Part shown: positions 20,344 through 30,580 of the stretch, piece after piece | How positions within the stretch are numbered: position 1 is the stretch's first letter | How the letters are laid out: every line of letters starts with the position of its first letter | Source of the DNA: Alcaligenes faecalis | GTDB lineage: Bacteria; Pseudomonadota; Gammaproteobacteria; Burkholderiales; Burkholderiaceae_B | Direction of reading: 5' to 3' | Length of the DNA: 64,000 bases | Assembly (NCBI RefSeq): GCF_041521385.1 | Contig: NZ_CP168006.1 | Coordinates: 2,136,858-2,200,857, forward strand | Notes under the pieces: model-generated | Told to the model about the DNA's origin: nothing | The model's database searches: none | What the model saw: the letters and a program-made list of their open reading frames with translations, nothing else | Translations under genes and position numbers: made by a program

Positions 20344-20575
20344 GCCGCTGGTGTGCGGGTCAGGGTGTCGTGGCGATTCAGAGAGCTTGCCGCGGGCGGA
20401 GTATGGCGCAGGGATGCAAGCACCGTTCTGTTCGCGCCCGACGCTTGTTGAGTGTCTGGGGGACACTCAACCGGGCAAGTTAACGGTGCGCCCGTAGCCA
20501 TACTTCGACAAGGGTACCGGTGCGCAGCACCGGCAAGTGCTCAAGCCCCGACACCCTGACCCGCACACCAGCGGC
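20344..20575. repeat. 232-bp nested palindromic element
   Basis: The outer arms are 27 bases each and exactly complementary: 20344-20370 begins GCCGCTGGTGTGCGGGTCAG and 20549-20575 is its reverse complement. Inner segments also pair imperfectly (GAGTATGGC near 20398 with GCCATACTTC near 20498; CACCGTT with AACGGTG). The exact centre is a hairpin GTTGAGTGTC-TGGGG-GACACTCAAC at 20447-20471, and the midpoint of the outer arms (20459.5) falls in its loop. The right half also holds a secondary hairpin CCGGTGC-GCA-GCACCGG. A transcript would fold into one long rod. No reading frame or target-site duplication was recognised. Confidence 0.85.
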
Positions 20576-20721
20576 GTCTTCCGGCGCTTGTGCCACCCCC
20601 GAAAACACCCTTCAAGATCCACCAAAAAAACAAGCAAATAGCGGTCCCCCCCACGCTACGCCTTCGGCTTGCTGCCCCTTCGTTGTCGAGGGTGCCGAGA
20701 CTTGGGACGCTCCAGCGGCAA

Positions 20722-20758
20722 AAAACCCGAGTCCGGCATCCAGCCAAACTCGGGTTTT
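20722..20758 (-). terminator. Terminator of the resB-ccsB operon
   Basis: An 11-bp stem AAAACCCGAGT/ACTCGGGTTTT with a 15-nt loop. On the minus strand it ends in six T residues and lies about 58 bp after the ccsB stop codon. Confidence 0.85.
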
Positions 20759-20815
20759 CCATTTTCAACCAAGCATTCTGAAACCAATCCCCCAGCCCCA
20801 GAACAGCAAAAAGAC

Positions 20816-22174
20816 TTACAGCTCCCCGTAGGAATGCAGCCCCGACAAGAACATATTCACGCCCAGGAACGCAAAACTGGTAATCAGCAGCCCACCCAGC
20901 GCCCAGTACGCCGCCATCGTGCCACGCAGACCTTTAAGCAAACGCAAGTGCAACCAAGCCGCATAGTTCAGCCACACAATCAAGGCCCAGGTCTCTTTCG
21001 GGTCCCACTGCCAGTACGTCCCCCAGGCATCAGCGGCCCACAACGCCCCCAACACCGTCGCCACCGTAAAGAAGGCAAAACCCACCGCAATTGCGCGGTA
21101 CATGATGTCATCGAGCACTTCCAAGGAAGGCAGCTTGCGCGAAATCGGGCCACGGAAATACAAAATCGTGCCCACCATCACACTACCGATACCGAAATAC
21201 AGCATCCAGGTTGGTGATAACTCCCGCGAGCCAAAAATCATAGGTTCGGCACACAGAATGGCACCCAGTAAAAACACCGGGATCAGCTTGGCACGCGAAC
21301 GTGTCTCACCATTTTCTTTAACCAAATACGCAAAGCCCACCATGGCCGCCAAGGAGAAGGTGCCATAACCAATAAAGTTGGCCGGCACATGCAACTTCAT
21401 CCACCAGCTTTTCAGTGCAGGTACCAAAGGCTGAATCTGATGTGCATCGCGCGTAAAGGAATACCACAGCAGGAAAATAACCAAAGAGCTGATCGCCAAC
21501 AGCACAAAGCCACCCAAGGCACGCGTGTTGTAACGACGCTCGTAATACAGATAAAACAAAGCCGTAATCAGCGCCAACAAGACAAACACTTCATACAGAT
21601 TACTGACTGGAATATGACCAATATCCGGACCCAGCAAGTGACCTTCGCGCCAACGCACCAACAAGCCTGTCGTGCCAGCATAGACTGCCGCCCAGGTCAG
21701 ACCCGAGCCCATCCAGGCAGCGGTATTGCTGAAAAACCCAGCCCAATACATGACTGTGCCCAGAATAAACAGCGCGCACATCCACAAAATAGCGGATTGG
21801 GACGAGAACAAATATTTCAACAGAAAAACCGAATCGGCCTTTTCAATATCACCCGTGCCCAAGCCATCGCCCGTGCTGTACAGCCAGATCGCCAACAACG
21901 CCGTCAAGCCGGACAGTACCAACAAGGTACGCAGCGGACGCCACAACCATCCCAGCCAGGCCACAAAGGGGACAAACGCCACCAGAATGATCTTCTCGTA
22001 GTAATCCATGCTGGTGCTGTAGGCATTGAGCGCATACGCCGCACCCAAAGCCAGCACCACCAGAAACAGCACATCCGACCAGTCCGGACGGCCACGGATA
22101 CCGCGCCGGTCGCCACTGGAAGCGATATTGTCTTGCCACATCGTTGGAGTGGCCGAAGAAAGGGTCTGCGCCAT
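20816..22174 (-). CDS. ccsB: System II cytochrome c biogenesis protein (ResC-type, CcsB/CcsA)
   Basis: A 452-residue polytopic inner-membrane protein. Near the C-terminus it has the heme-handling WWD signature in WGTYWQWDPKETWALIVW, plus conserved histidines in the flanking helices (for example MKLHVPANFIGYG and WLHLR). With ResB it forms the System II synthetase that carries heme across the membrane and attaches it to CXXCH motifs of apocytochromes. Naming is confusing: this ResC-type subunit is called CcsB in the TIGRFAM/NCBI scheme but CcsA in the Bordetella literature. It starts 15 bp after resB on the same strand, in one operon with it. Confidence 0.93.
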   Translation of the reverse strand: MAQTLSSATPTMWQDNIASSGDRRGIRGRPDWSDVLFLVVLALGAAYALNAYSTSMDYYEKIILVAFVPFVAWLGWLWRPLRTLLVLSGLTALLAIWLYSTGDGLGTGDIEKADSVFLLKYLFSSQSAILWMCALFILGTVMYWAGFFSNTAAWMGSGLTWAAVYAGTTGLLVRWREGHLLGPDIGHIPVSNLYEVFVLLALITALFYLYYERRYNTRALGGFVLLAISSLVIFLLWYSFTRDAHQIQPLVPALKSWWMKLHVPANFIGYGTFSLAAMVGFAYLVKENGETRSRAKLIPVFLLGAILCAEPMIFGSRELSPTWMLYFGIGSVMVGTILYFRGPISRKLPSLEVLDDIMYRAIAVGFAFFTVATVLGALWAADAWGTYWQWDPKETWALIVWLNYAAWLHLRLLKGLRGTMAAYWALGGLLITSFAFLGVNMFLSGLHSYGEL

Positions 22175-22189
22175 AGTAGCTACACCTTG

Positions 22190-24232
22190 TCAGACAGATA
22201 GCCGGTTGAACGCCGCTTTCAGGCGATCAAACTCGAGGTTAAAGTCCATGTTGCGACGTTGGGATGTCATGGCAGCCATTACGCTGCTACCTAGCTTGTG
22301 AGGGCGAATCCAGACCCACACACGGCGATCCCGAATATAAAACATCGAGAACACGCCAATAATCAGAAACAAGCAACCCAAGTACACAATGTACATGCCT
22401 GGGCTGCGCGCCACCTGAAATACGCTGGCCTGAACTTGCTCAAAGCTGTCCAAGGTCAACATAACGGGGGCTGGGTAGTCGGGCAGGTTGGCAAACGCCA
22501 GTACAGCAGACTGAATCCAACGATTGGCATCGTTATTTTCCTGACTGTAATCCAACTCTGGCAAACCTTGTTGCTGTCTGACCAAATCACGCAATTCCGA
22601 CAATGTGAACTGAATCATGGGAATTGCAAAACCCAGGATACGCTCACGCTCGGCCTCGGGGACACGGCTGATCAGGCCATCAAAACCGGCACGCACAAAT
22701 GTCTGCAAGGCGGTTCGGGAAGCGGAGAGCATCAGCTCTTTTTGCTCGGGCGAAGAAGAATTACGCTCGGCAAAACGCTCGGCCGCCTGGGTCACCAGAG
22801 CCTCGTTCTGCGTAGCCGCACGCAAATCCATGAATTCTTTCAAGGAACCCTTGTCGTCAGCCGGGAAACGCACGTAACGAAACGGCTCGACGGGCGAAAA
22901 ACGCATCCCAGCCAGAAACACCAGGGTGCCGTCCAGCTCCACTGGCAACATATAGTTCACAAACTCGCGGGACTGGCCTTGATCGTCGATCAGGCGGTAG
23001 TTCACGCTGGGACCCACATTCTTCAGATTCTGGTCTTTCTTGTTGGCTGCACTACCAGTCACAGCCGCCACGTGTTCAATCATGGCTTTGGGCTGAGGAT
23101 CACCCTCAGTCAGGTTTTCCACATTGATGGGGCGCAGCTCGGTCAACTGAACCGTCAAAGCATGTTCATTGGGGCTTTCCTGAGCCGCAATACCGACGGT
23201 CTCGCCCACTTTGCCGCTCAGGGCAAAGGTCTTGGAGCCAGGGCCTACCAAGGGATAACCCTTCAGGCTGAGAATACTACCGCCATCATCAAAACCAGAC
23301 TGATAGACCGTGACGCCCTTGTAGCGCAGTGGCTCGTTCACCTCAATCGTGCGCTCGAAGGTATCGCCCGTGACGGGATCGGTGACTTCCACTTCGCTCT
23401 TGAAGCTGCTGGGCATGCCCGTGGAGTAGTACTCCACCAGAAAACGCTTGAGCTCCAAGGCAAACGGCAGGGGCTGGATCAGGACGCCTTCACCGGAATT
23501 GACCACGGCGGTGGCGGTACGGGCACCTTCTGGCACCAGCATATTGGCGCGAAAGCTGGGATTGCCCAGGCCAAGTCGACCCGACTCGGGCACCTGGGAA
23601 ATCAGCATGTTTTCAGTAATGGGCTGTTTGCCGCCCAGCCACACCTGCAGGCGCACGGGCAATTCGCTGTCAAGCAGGCCACCCACACAGATCACCACAA
23701 TGGCCAGGTGAGCAAAAATGTAACCCAGCTTGTTGGCACTGCCCTTTTTGGCCGCCATCATCATGCTGCCATCGTCGTCCTTGCGCACGCGCACCGCGTA
23801 CCCCTGGGACTGCAACCAACCCTGCACCTGCTCCCGGTTATGCTCGGGAGCACCTGCACTTTCCAGCTCAACACGATGAGGAAAAGCTTTCAGACTGCCA
23901 CCGCGCACATGCTCCTTGAAGGTACGCATTTCACGGATCATCTTGGGAGCATTGCGGATGACGCACAGCGTGGTCGAGACCACCAGAAACGTCATGATGA
24001 CCATGAACCATCCACTGTTGTAGATGGACCAGATCGAGAAGTGATCGAACAATTCAAACCAATAAGGGCCGAACTGATCGATATACGTGTTAGCGGGTTG
24101 ATTTTGCGCCAGAACAGTTCCGATCAGGCTGGCTACGCAAATGAACATCAGCAAGCTGATGGCAAAGCGCATCGAGCCGATCAATTCCAGGAAATCGGCC
24201 GCAAAGCGACGCACGGAAGATACTTTTTTCAC
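22190..24232 (-). CDS. resB: System II cytochrome c biogenesis protein ResB
   Basis: A 680-residue ResB-family inner-membrane protein. Three helices occur near residues 15-40, 68-95 and 165-185. They are followed by a large periplasmic domain of about 400 residues, and a last helix near 630-650 precedes the short C-terminus. The opening LELIGSMRFAISLLMFICVASLIGT is typical. It works with the ResC-type protein encoded next in heme export and attachment. The substrate cytochrome c4 is encoded 228 bp upstream on the same strand, so assembly factor and client may be co-expressed. Confidence 0.93.
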   Translation of the reverse strand: MKKVSSVRRFAADFLELIGSMRFAISLLMFICVASLIGTVLAQNQPANTYIDQFGPYWFELFDHFSIWSIYNSGWFMVIMTFLVVSTTLCVIRNAPKMIREMRTFKEHVRGGSLKAFPHRVELESAGAPEHNREQVQGWLQSQGYAVRVRKDDDGSMMMAAKKGSANKLGYIFAHLAIVVICVGGLLDSELPVRLQVWLGGKQPITENMLISQVPESGRLGLGNPSFRANMLVPEGARTATAVVNSGEGVLIQPLPFALELKRFLVEYYSTGMPSSFKSEVEVTDPVTGDTFERTIEVNEPLRYKGVTVYQSGFDDGGSILSLKGYPLVGPGSKTFALSGKVGETVGIAAQESPNEHALTVQLTELRPINVENLTEGDPQPKAMIEHVAAVTGSAANKKDQNLKNVGPSVNYRLIDDQGQSREFVNYMLPVELDGTLVFLAGMRFSPVEPFRYVRFPADDKGSLKEFMDLRAATQNEALVTQAAERFAERNSSSPEQKELMLSASRTALQTFVRAGFDGLISRVPEAERERILGFAIPMIQFTLSELRDLVRQQQGLPELDYSQENNDANRWIQSAVLAFANLPDYPAPVMLTLDSFEQVQASVFQVARSPGMYIVYLGCLFLIIGVFSMFYIRDRRVWVWIRPHKLGSSVMAAMTSQRRNMDFNLEFDRLKAAFNRLSV

Positions 24233-24432
24233 AAAGGCTAGCTTAGGAGATGGGGGGGTTCACCGGAACCATCCAGACTTTGAACACAAAATGTGCCACA
24301 AGTTCGATTACTGGACAAAATGCCAACACAAGACCCGGCCCAAATCGGCACTGCCCGGTGTCAAGGCACCCAAACCGCCACAACCATCAACGGAAGCTGG
24401 GGCCACAAGGTGAATGTCAGGCCTTAGGCAGT

Positions 24433-24453
24433 CAGGGGGCCGGCGGCCCCCTG
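24433..24453 (-). terminator. GC-rich hairpin after cytochrome c4 gene
   Basis: A perfect 9-bp stem CAGGGGGCC/GGCCCCCTG with a 3-nt loop lies 7 nt after the stop codon. It lacks a T run, so it may stabilise the 3' end or attenuate read-through into resB rather than terminate. Confidence 0.45.
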
Positions 24454-24460
24454 GGGCTGA

Positions 24461-25165
24461 TTAACGCAGGCCAGCGGCGAAATCCGACACGGCGGCAATG
24501 TCAGCATCCGACATGCGATCGGCAATGTCGTGCATTTCAGCACTATTGGCACGGTCACTACTACGGAACAGTTTGAGCTGTTCAATAATGTAGCCAGGGT
24601 GTTGACCGGCCAGACGAGGATATTGACCTGGCATGCCAGCACCATCAGGCGAGTGGCAAGCGGCACAGGCAGGAACACCACGCTCGGGCAAACCACCGCG
24701 CCAAATCTTCTGACCCCGTTCCATGGTGTCTTCTTTGGTGGCGTTAGCAGCCTGGTCCCAGTTCACCGCCTGTTGAGACAAGTAAAACGCCACGTTCTTG
24801 ATGTCGTCTTCAGTCATGCCCGCTGCAATGGCAGTCATCAGGCTGTTGGCGCCTTCAGGGCCACGACGAGCAGGAACGGATTTTTCATCTTTTGCACGGA
24901 AATCGTGCAATTGCTTGACCAGATACTCGTACGGCTGGTGAGACAGCGACGGGTTAACCGGAATAATACTGTTGCCGCCATCCCCGTGACAGGTCACACA
25001 GGCCAGCACGCCACGCGACATCTCACCTTGCAGGTAGAGCTGCTCGCCTTTGGCGGCATCTGGCTTGGGCAGACCAGCTGCATGGGCCACGTTAGCGGTA
25101 AAAACCACAGAGCAAGCCATCGTCAGGCTGCTTGCGATAACGACTCGGGAAAGCGCACGCTTCAT
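24461..25165 (-). CDS. Diheme cytochrome c4-type protein
   Basis: A 234-residue periplasmic protein. The signal peptide ends around ANVAHA (about residue 29). Two class I cytochrome domains follow, each with a heme site: CVTCH near residue 56 and CAACH near 161, with axial methionines in the following loops. This two-domain layout is that of cytochrome c4, an electron carrier between the bc1 complex and terminal oxidases. It is divergent from yihA across 157 bp and upstream of resB and ccsB, which would attach its hemes. Confidence 0.92.
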   Translation of the reverse strand: MKRALSRVVIASSLTMACSVVFTANVAHAAGLPKPDAAKGEQLYLQGEMSRGVLACVTCHGDGGNSIIPVNPSLSHQPYEYLVKQLHDFRAKDEKSVPARRGPEGANSLMTAIAAGMTEDDIKNVAFYLSQQAVNWDQAANATKEDTMERGQKIWRGGLPERGVPACAACHSPDGAGMPGQYPRLAGQHPGYIIEQLKLFRSSDRANSAEMHDIADRMSDADIAAVSDFAAGLR

Positions 25166-25322
25166 TTGGACCTCGATAATCGCGAATCAATCGGGGTGCC
25201 GCATGCGCCCCGCAAAAGCCACCGTAAGCCGCTGGTCAGTACCCAGTGGACTACGACATTACTGTTTCAAATCGAGAGATTATACAATAGGCGCTGAACC
25301 AATATGGAATTACGCTGCAACC

Positions 25323-26962
<1,640 letters not shown>

Positions 26963-26981
26963 TTCACATCAATCAGAACGC

Positions 26982-27011
26982 AAAAAACGCAGCCCGTGAG
27001 CTGCGTTTTTT
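26982..27011. terminator. Bidirectional terminator between hemB and dsbD
   Basis: A 12-bp stem AAAAAACGCAGC/GCTGCGTTTTTT with a 6-nt loop starts 20 nt after the hemB stop. T runs occur on both strands, and the convergent dsbD gene ends 70 bp further on. Confidence 0.92.
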
Positions 27012-27080
27012 GTTGTGTGTACGCGACGATCTATTGTCTGTTAGGCCCTGATAAGCCCGATTTCGGGCAAACCAGAGGCT

Positions 27081-29012
27081 TCAGGCACCGGCTAAAGCCT
27101 CATCCAGCACGTTGGAAAAGCGGCTGGCGTCCTGAAAACCGATCACACGTAGCTGCTCCAGTTGTTGCCCCTTGGAATCAAAAAACATGATGCCTGGAGG
27201 CCCGAACAGGCGGAAATGTTTGAGCAGTTCACGATCCTCTGGCGTATTGGCCGTCACATCCACCTGCAGCAACTCAAACTGCGCCATGCGCTGGGCGACC
27301 GCGGGATCACTAAAGGTAAAGTTCTCCATCTCAATGCAGGACACGCACCAGTCTGCGTAGAAATCCAGCATGACAGGGCGGGTAGCCTTGGCCAGGCGTT
27401 CTTCCAGCTCCTGCAAACTGCTCACACGCTGAAACTCCACCTTGCTTTGCGCAGCGGCTACCGTACCGGACGACTTCAGCCCTTCCAGAGGGCGAATCAC
27501 ACTGGGGCGACCCAGGGCAATGCTGATCATCATCATGATGGCCCAGACCGCCAGCATCATGCCCACACCCTGTCGCAAGCCCGACCAAGGAGTACGTGTC
27601 GCCGTGCCGCGTCCGAACGCGCCCAGCAAAGCAGCAGCCCACAAAGCCAGGACAACCCAGCCAAAGACGGCGATCGTACCGGACATCAAGGGCGAGACCA
27701 TCCACCAGGCTGTGGCCAACAGCAACACACCAAACGCGGTTTTGACACTTTCCATCCAGGCACCGGCCTTGGGTAACACACTGCCCGAACCCGCACCTAC
27801 GATCAGCAGCAAGACGCCCGACCCCCAGGCCAAGGCAAACAGCGCCGAGCCACCCAGGACCACATCACCCGTCTGCGAGATAAACAGCAGCACGCCAGCC
27901 AGAGGCGCTGCCACGCAAGGGCCGACAATCAGCGCGGACAGCATGCCCATCAGGAACACGCCACCCATCTGCCCGCCCGGCAAACGGTTCATGGTTTCAT
28001 TCAAGCGATTTTGTAGCGCCGCTGGGGCCTGAACCGTAAAGACGTCCAGCATGGACAAGGCCAGCGCCACCAAAATCAGAGCAAACAGGCCCAAGACCCA
28101 TGGGTTCTGCAACCAACTTGCCAAACCCGCACCCAGCAAACCTGCTGCCACCCCCAGGATGGTATAGACCAGAGACAAGCCCAACACAAAGGCAAAAGCC
28201 ATTTTCAGACCATGCCAGCGCGATGGTGCAGGCTGATTACGTCCAGCGATGATGGACAGCAAAATCGGTACCATCGGCAGGACGCAAGGCGTAAAGGACA
28301 GCAGCAAGCCGAACACAAAGCTCAGCAGCACAATCTGGCCCCAGCCAGCCTGCTTGAGGTAATCGGCCAGGCCCACATCACTCAAGTTCAGTGCCGACGC
28401 TACCCCACCTGTACTGGCAGAGGAGGATGTGGAGGTAGCAGCCGTTGCAACCGTATCTGTTTTCTGGCCCGAGTCTTTAGCCGGTGCAGGCACCGACAGG
28501 ACGCCAAAAGGACCCGCCACTTCCCAGCCCTGTCCGGTGGGGATCAAGGTCAAGGTTTGCGTAGAGGGGGAATAGCACAAGCCAGCATCGGCACAACCCT
28601 GGCTGAGCACATCAATTTTCAGATCCTGGCCAATCGAACTATCGGCCAGGACGGGCACGCGCAGGGTGACCGAGTTTCGGTAGACCTCCATCACTTCGTC
28701 AAAAGTAGGGTCGTACACCTTTTCACCATCGGGAAGCTGGGGACTACCCAGTTGCTCGGCCTTCTCGGTCGAGACCCCGAAACGCTTGCGATACATGTAG
28801 TATTCAGGCGCAATCTGGAAATGGATATCCAGTTGGTCGGGCTGGCTCATGGCCGCGGTCAGTACAAAAGCCTGTTCCGGGTCCAAAAACTCTTCTTCTG
28901 CCTGTGCCGTCAACGGCGCTGCCAGCCAGGCCAGCATCAGGACAAAGAACACAGCAAACCAAGCGCCAAGACGCTGGGCAGAAAACGGGGAACGCTTCAA
29001 AGACAAAGGCAC
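27081..29012 (-). CDS. dsbD: Thiol:disulfide interchange protein DsbD
   Basis: A 643-residue inner-membrane reductant conduit. After a signal peptide (cleavage near AQA, residue 38) comes the periplasmic alpha domain with C140 and C146 (CADAGLC). The eight-helix beta domain carries the cysteines in SFTPCVLPM and GPCVAAPLAG, and the C-terminal thioredoxin-like gamma domain has WCVSC. Electrons pass from cytoplasmic thioredoxin through these three pairs to DsbC/DsbG and to cytochrome c maturation. That fits the System II cytochrome genes a few kb away. It follows cutA by 37 bp, so the pair may be one transcript. Confidence 0.95.
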   Translation of the reverse strand: MPLSLKRSPFSAQRLGAWFAVFFVLMLAWLAAPLTAQAEEEFLDPEQAFVLTAAMSQPDQLDIHFQIAPEYYMYRKRFGVSTEKAEQLGSPQLPDGEKVYDPTFDEVMEVYRNSVTLRVPVLADSSIGQDLKIDVLSQGCADAGLCYSPSTQTLTLIPTGQGWEVAGPFGVLSVPAPAKDSGQKTDTVATAATSTSSSASTGGVASALNLSDVGLADYLKQAGWGQIVLLSFVFGLLLSFTPCVLPMVPILLSIIAGRNQPAPSRWHGLKMAFAFVLGLSLVYTILGVAAGLLGAGLASWLQNPWVLGLFALILVALALSMLDVFTVQAPAALQNRLNETMNRLPGGQMGGVFLMGMLSALIVGPCVAAPLAGVLLFISQTGDVVLGGSALFALAWGSGVLLLIVGAGSGSVLPKAGAWMESVKTAFGVLLLATAWWMVSPLMSGTIAVFGWVVLALWAAALLGAFGRGTATRTPWSGLRQGVGMMLAVWAIMMMISIALGRPSVIRPLEGLKSSGTVAAAQSKVEFQRVSSLQELEERLAKATRPVMLDFYADWCVSCIEMENFTFSDPAVAQRMAQFELLQVDVTANTPEDRELLKHFRLFGPPGIMFFDSKGQQLEQLRVIGFQDASRFSNVLDEALAGA

Positions 29013-29049
29013 AAATCTATTCCGGTTTTTTAGGCTGGGTTATCTGAGA

Positions 29050-29436
29050 TCACGCAGGACGCGTCTGGGTGCGGACCCAATCCAGATAAGCGGTGAAACC
29101 ACCAACCACCGGAAGCACAATCAATTCGGGCAGCTCGTAAGGATGCTGCTCCCGCAAGCGATCTGCCAGTTCCGGTAGCCGGGCCACTGTGGTTTTGAAA
29201 GTCAGCGTGATTTCCTCATCGCCCTGTAACTCCCCTTGCCACATGTACATAGACAAACTGACTGGCGCAAGGTTCGCACAAGCGGCAATTCCATCCTCAA
29301 CCAAGTGATGAGCCAGGTATTTGGCCAGCATCATATCGGGCACGGTCGTCTGCACCAGCACCAAATGCTGTGCATCCAGATCGGGCAAGGTGAATGCCAG
29401 TTTGGGTTTGGAACTGGAGGAATTCTCAGAGGACAT
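29050..29436 (-). CDS. cutA: Divalent-cation tolerance protein CutA
   Basis: A 128-residue member of the small trimeric CutA1 family, with core motifs LVQTTVPDMMLAKYLAHHLV, AACANLAP and HPYELPELIVLPV, and an aromatic-rich end (AYLDWV). Linked genetically to copper tolerance in E. coli, although its biochemical role is unclear. An N-terminal extension of about 25 residues rich in serine precedes the core. It is immediately upstream of dsbD, the usual cutA-dsbD pairing. Its ribosome binding site lies inside a hairpin (29439-29459). Confidence 0.93.
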   Translation of the reverse strand: MSSENSSSSKPKLAFTLPDLDAQHLVLVQTTVPDMMLAKYLAHHLVEDGIAACANLAPVSLSMYMWQGELQGDEEITLTFKTTVARLPELADRLREQHPYELPELIVLPVVGGFTAYLDWVRTQTRPA

Positions 29437-29438
29437 GC

Positions 29439-29459
29439 AGGGCTCCTAATCAGAGCCCT
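29439..29459 (-). promoter_or_regulatory. Hairpin enclosing the cutA ribosome binding site
   Basis: On the minus strand AGGGCTC-TGATTAG-GAGCCCT ends 2 nt before the cutA ATG, and the GGAG ribosome binding site forms the start of its right arm. Directly upstream is a second perfect hairpin AGCGCCGG-ATG-CCGGCGCT (29466-29484). Either could be terminators of the upstream araC gene lacking T runs, or a translational control of cutA. Confidence 0.5.
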
Positions 29460-29483
29460 TAGTGTAGCGCCGGATGCCGGCGC

Positions 29484-30458
29484 TTAGATGCTGGATCGGG
29501 ACCGAGTCAGGCCGCTTAATGTTTCAGAGGGGCGCTCGCCATAGCGATGGCGATAGTCAGCAGAGAACTGTCCCAGGTGGGTAAAACCACAGGCCAGGGC
29601 CACCTCGGTGACTGACATGCCACCTTCTTGCAAATGCCGCCGGGCGGCTTCCAGACGCATTTGTTTCAAACGCGCCATCGGTGCGACACCCAGATGCTCC
29701 CGGAACCCGGCATACAGACTGCGTACGCTGACACCCGCCGCCTGGGCAATATCGCCAATAGTGAGCGGCTGGCCGGTCTGACTTTCCATGAAATCCAGAG
29801 CACGTCGCAAAACATGCGGCAAGGCTGCCGTAGTCTTATGGGCAGGCTGATTGTGCTGATGCAGCTCGAACAAGGCGTAAATCAGAGTCTGCTCGAACTG
29901 GCGCACCTGACGAGGCTGATCAAACATCGTGCCATCTGACACTTCAGCAAACTGCCAATCCAGCAATCGACGCAAACTGGCCCCGCCGGGCGCATCCAAA
30001 GGAATAGAAGGCTGAAACTCCAACGAGCCACGCACAGGTTGCGCAAAATACTCCTGATAATGGCGCTCCAGCCCTTGTCGTCCAATACGCACAAACAGCT
30101 TATCGGCCTCCAGGCTGTGTTCCATGCTGAAGGCTTGGGTCGGGCTGATAATGGAAGCCAGGCGCGAGGTAGACGCGAAACGTCCGTGCGCCGTATGAAT
30201 CTGCTCTTGTCCCGCCAGGGGAATTTGCAGGAGGTAGAAATCGTCCAATGGCTGGGGCGCAATCTGCACCTGCGCGCCATAGCGCAAGCGGCCATAAGCC
30301 ACGTCCTGGCCCTGGCGTAAATACAGGCGTGCATTCAGTCGCTGACGCGTGTCCGCCAGGGTCAAACTATGCGGGCAGAAAACCTGGGAGATGTAGTGCT
30401 GAACGCAGTCCACATCCTGCGAATGCAGCTGGGCATAGCGATTCAGTATGGAGGTCAT
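29484..30458 (-). CDS. AraC family transcriptional regulator
   Basis: A 324-residue regulator. The N-terminal ~200 residues resemble the AraC-binding-like sensor domain found in regulators of aromatic catabolism. The C-terminal ~100 residues hold the double helix-turn-helix: IGDIAQAAGVSVRSLYAGFREHLGVAPM and the ending VTEVALACGFTHLGQFSADYRHRYGERPSE are classic. It lies downstream of the flavin reductase and luciferase-like monooxygenase genes on the same strand, separated by a terminator, so it has its own promoter and is a candidate activator of those genes. The inducer is unknown. Confidence 0.9.
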   Translation of the reverse strand: MTSILNRYAQLHSQDVDCVQHYISQVFCPHSLTLADTRQRLNARLYLRQGQDVAYGRLRYGAQVQIAPQPLDDFYLLQIPLAGQEQIHTAHGRFASTSRLASIISPTQAFSMEHSLEADKLFVRIGRQGLERHYQEYFAQPVRGSLEFQPSIPLDAPGGASLRRLLDWQFAEVSDGTMFDQPRQVRQFEQTLIYALFELHQHNQPAHKTTAALPHVLRRALDFMESQTGQPLTIGDIAQAAGVSVRSLYAGFREHLGVAPMARLKQMRLEAARRHLQEGGMSVTEVALACGFTHLGQFSADYRHRYGERPSETLSGLTRSRSSI

Positions 30459-30477
30459 GAGCGTCGCAACAAGCGAT

Positions 30478-30506
30478 AAAAAAGCTGTGCCTTAGTGTGG
30501 CACAGC
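30478..30506 (-). terminator. Terminator of the monooxygenase/flavin reductase operon
   Basis: On the minus strand GCTGTGCC-N7-GGCACAGC is followed by six T residues, 75 nt after the flavin reductase stop codon and before the araC-type gene. Confidence 0.9.
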
Positions 30507-30580
30507 CTCTTGCATTGCAACATCGAGACAATCCCTAGGCTCGGCTCAACCGCCAAGCCAGGGACAGCAATCCCGACGAG

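Larger units (their letters stand above)
19811..20815. other. 1-kb gene-free region with repeats
   Basis: No convincing gene was found between the GGDEF/EAL gene and the end of ccsB. Short open frames at 20294-20831 on both strands are low-complexity and simply mirror the palindrome and GC-rich flanks. The stretch holds a hexamer repeat (20164-20204), a 232-bp palindrome (20344-20575) and the terminator of the ccsB operon (20722-20758). The part between 19830 and 20160 shows nothing I recognise. Confidence 0.6.

Noticed and set aside
20294..20831. Overlapping open frames on both strands in the palindrome region
   Set aside because: They mirror the inverted repeats and GC-rich flanks; sequences are proline/arginine-rich, without family resemblance, and conflict with each other.
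22298..24241. 647-codon plus-strand open frame opposite resB
   Set aside because: It is the antisense shadow of resB; the minus-strand protein is a clear ResB family member and the plus-strand product is rich in His, Gln and Gly as expected for an antisense frame.
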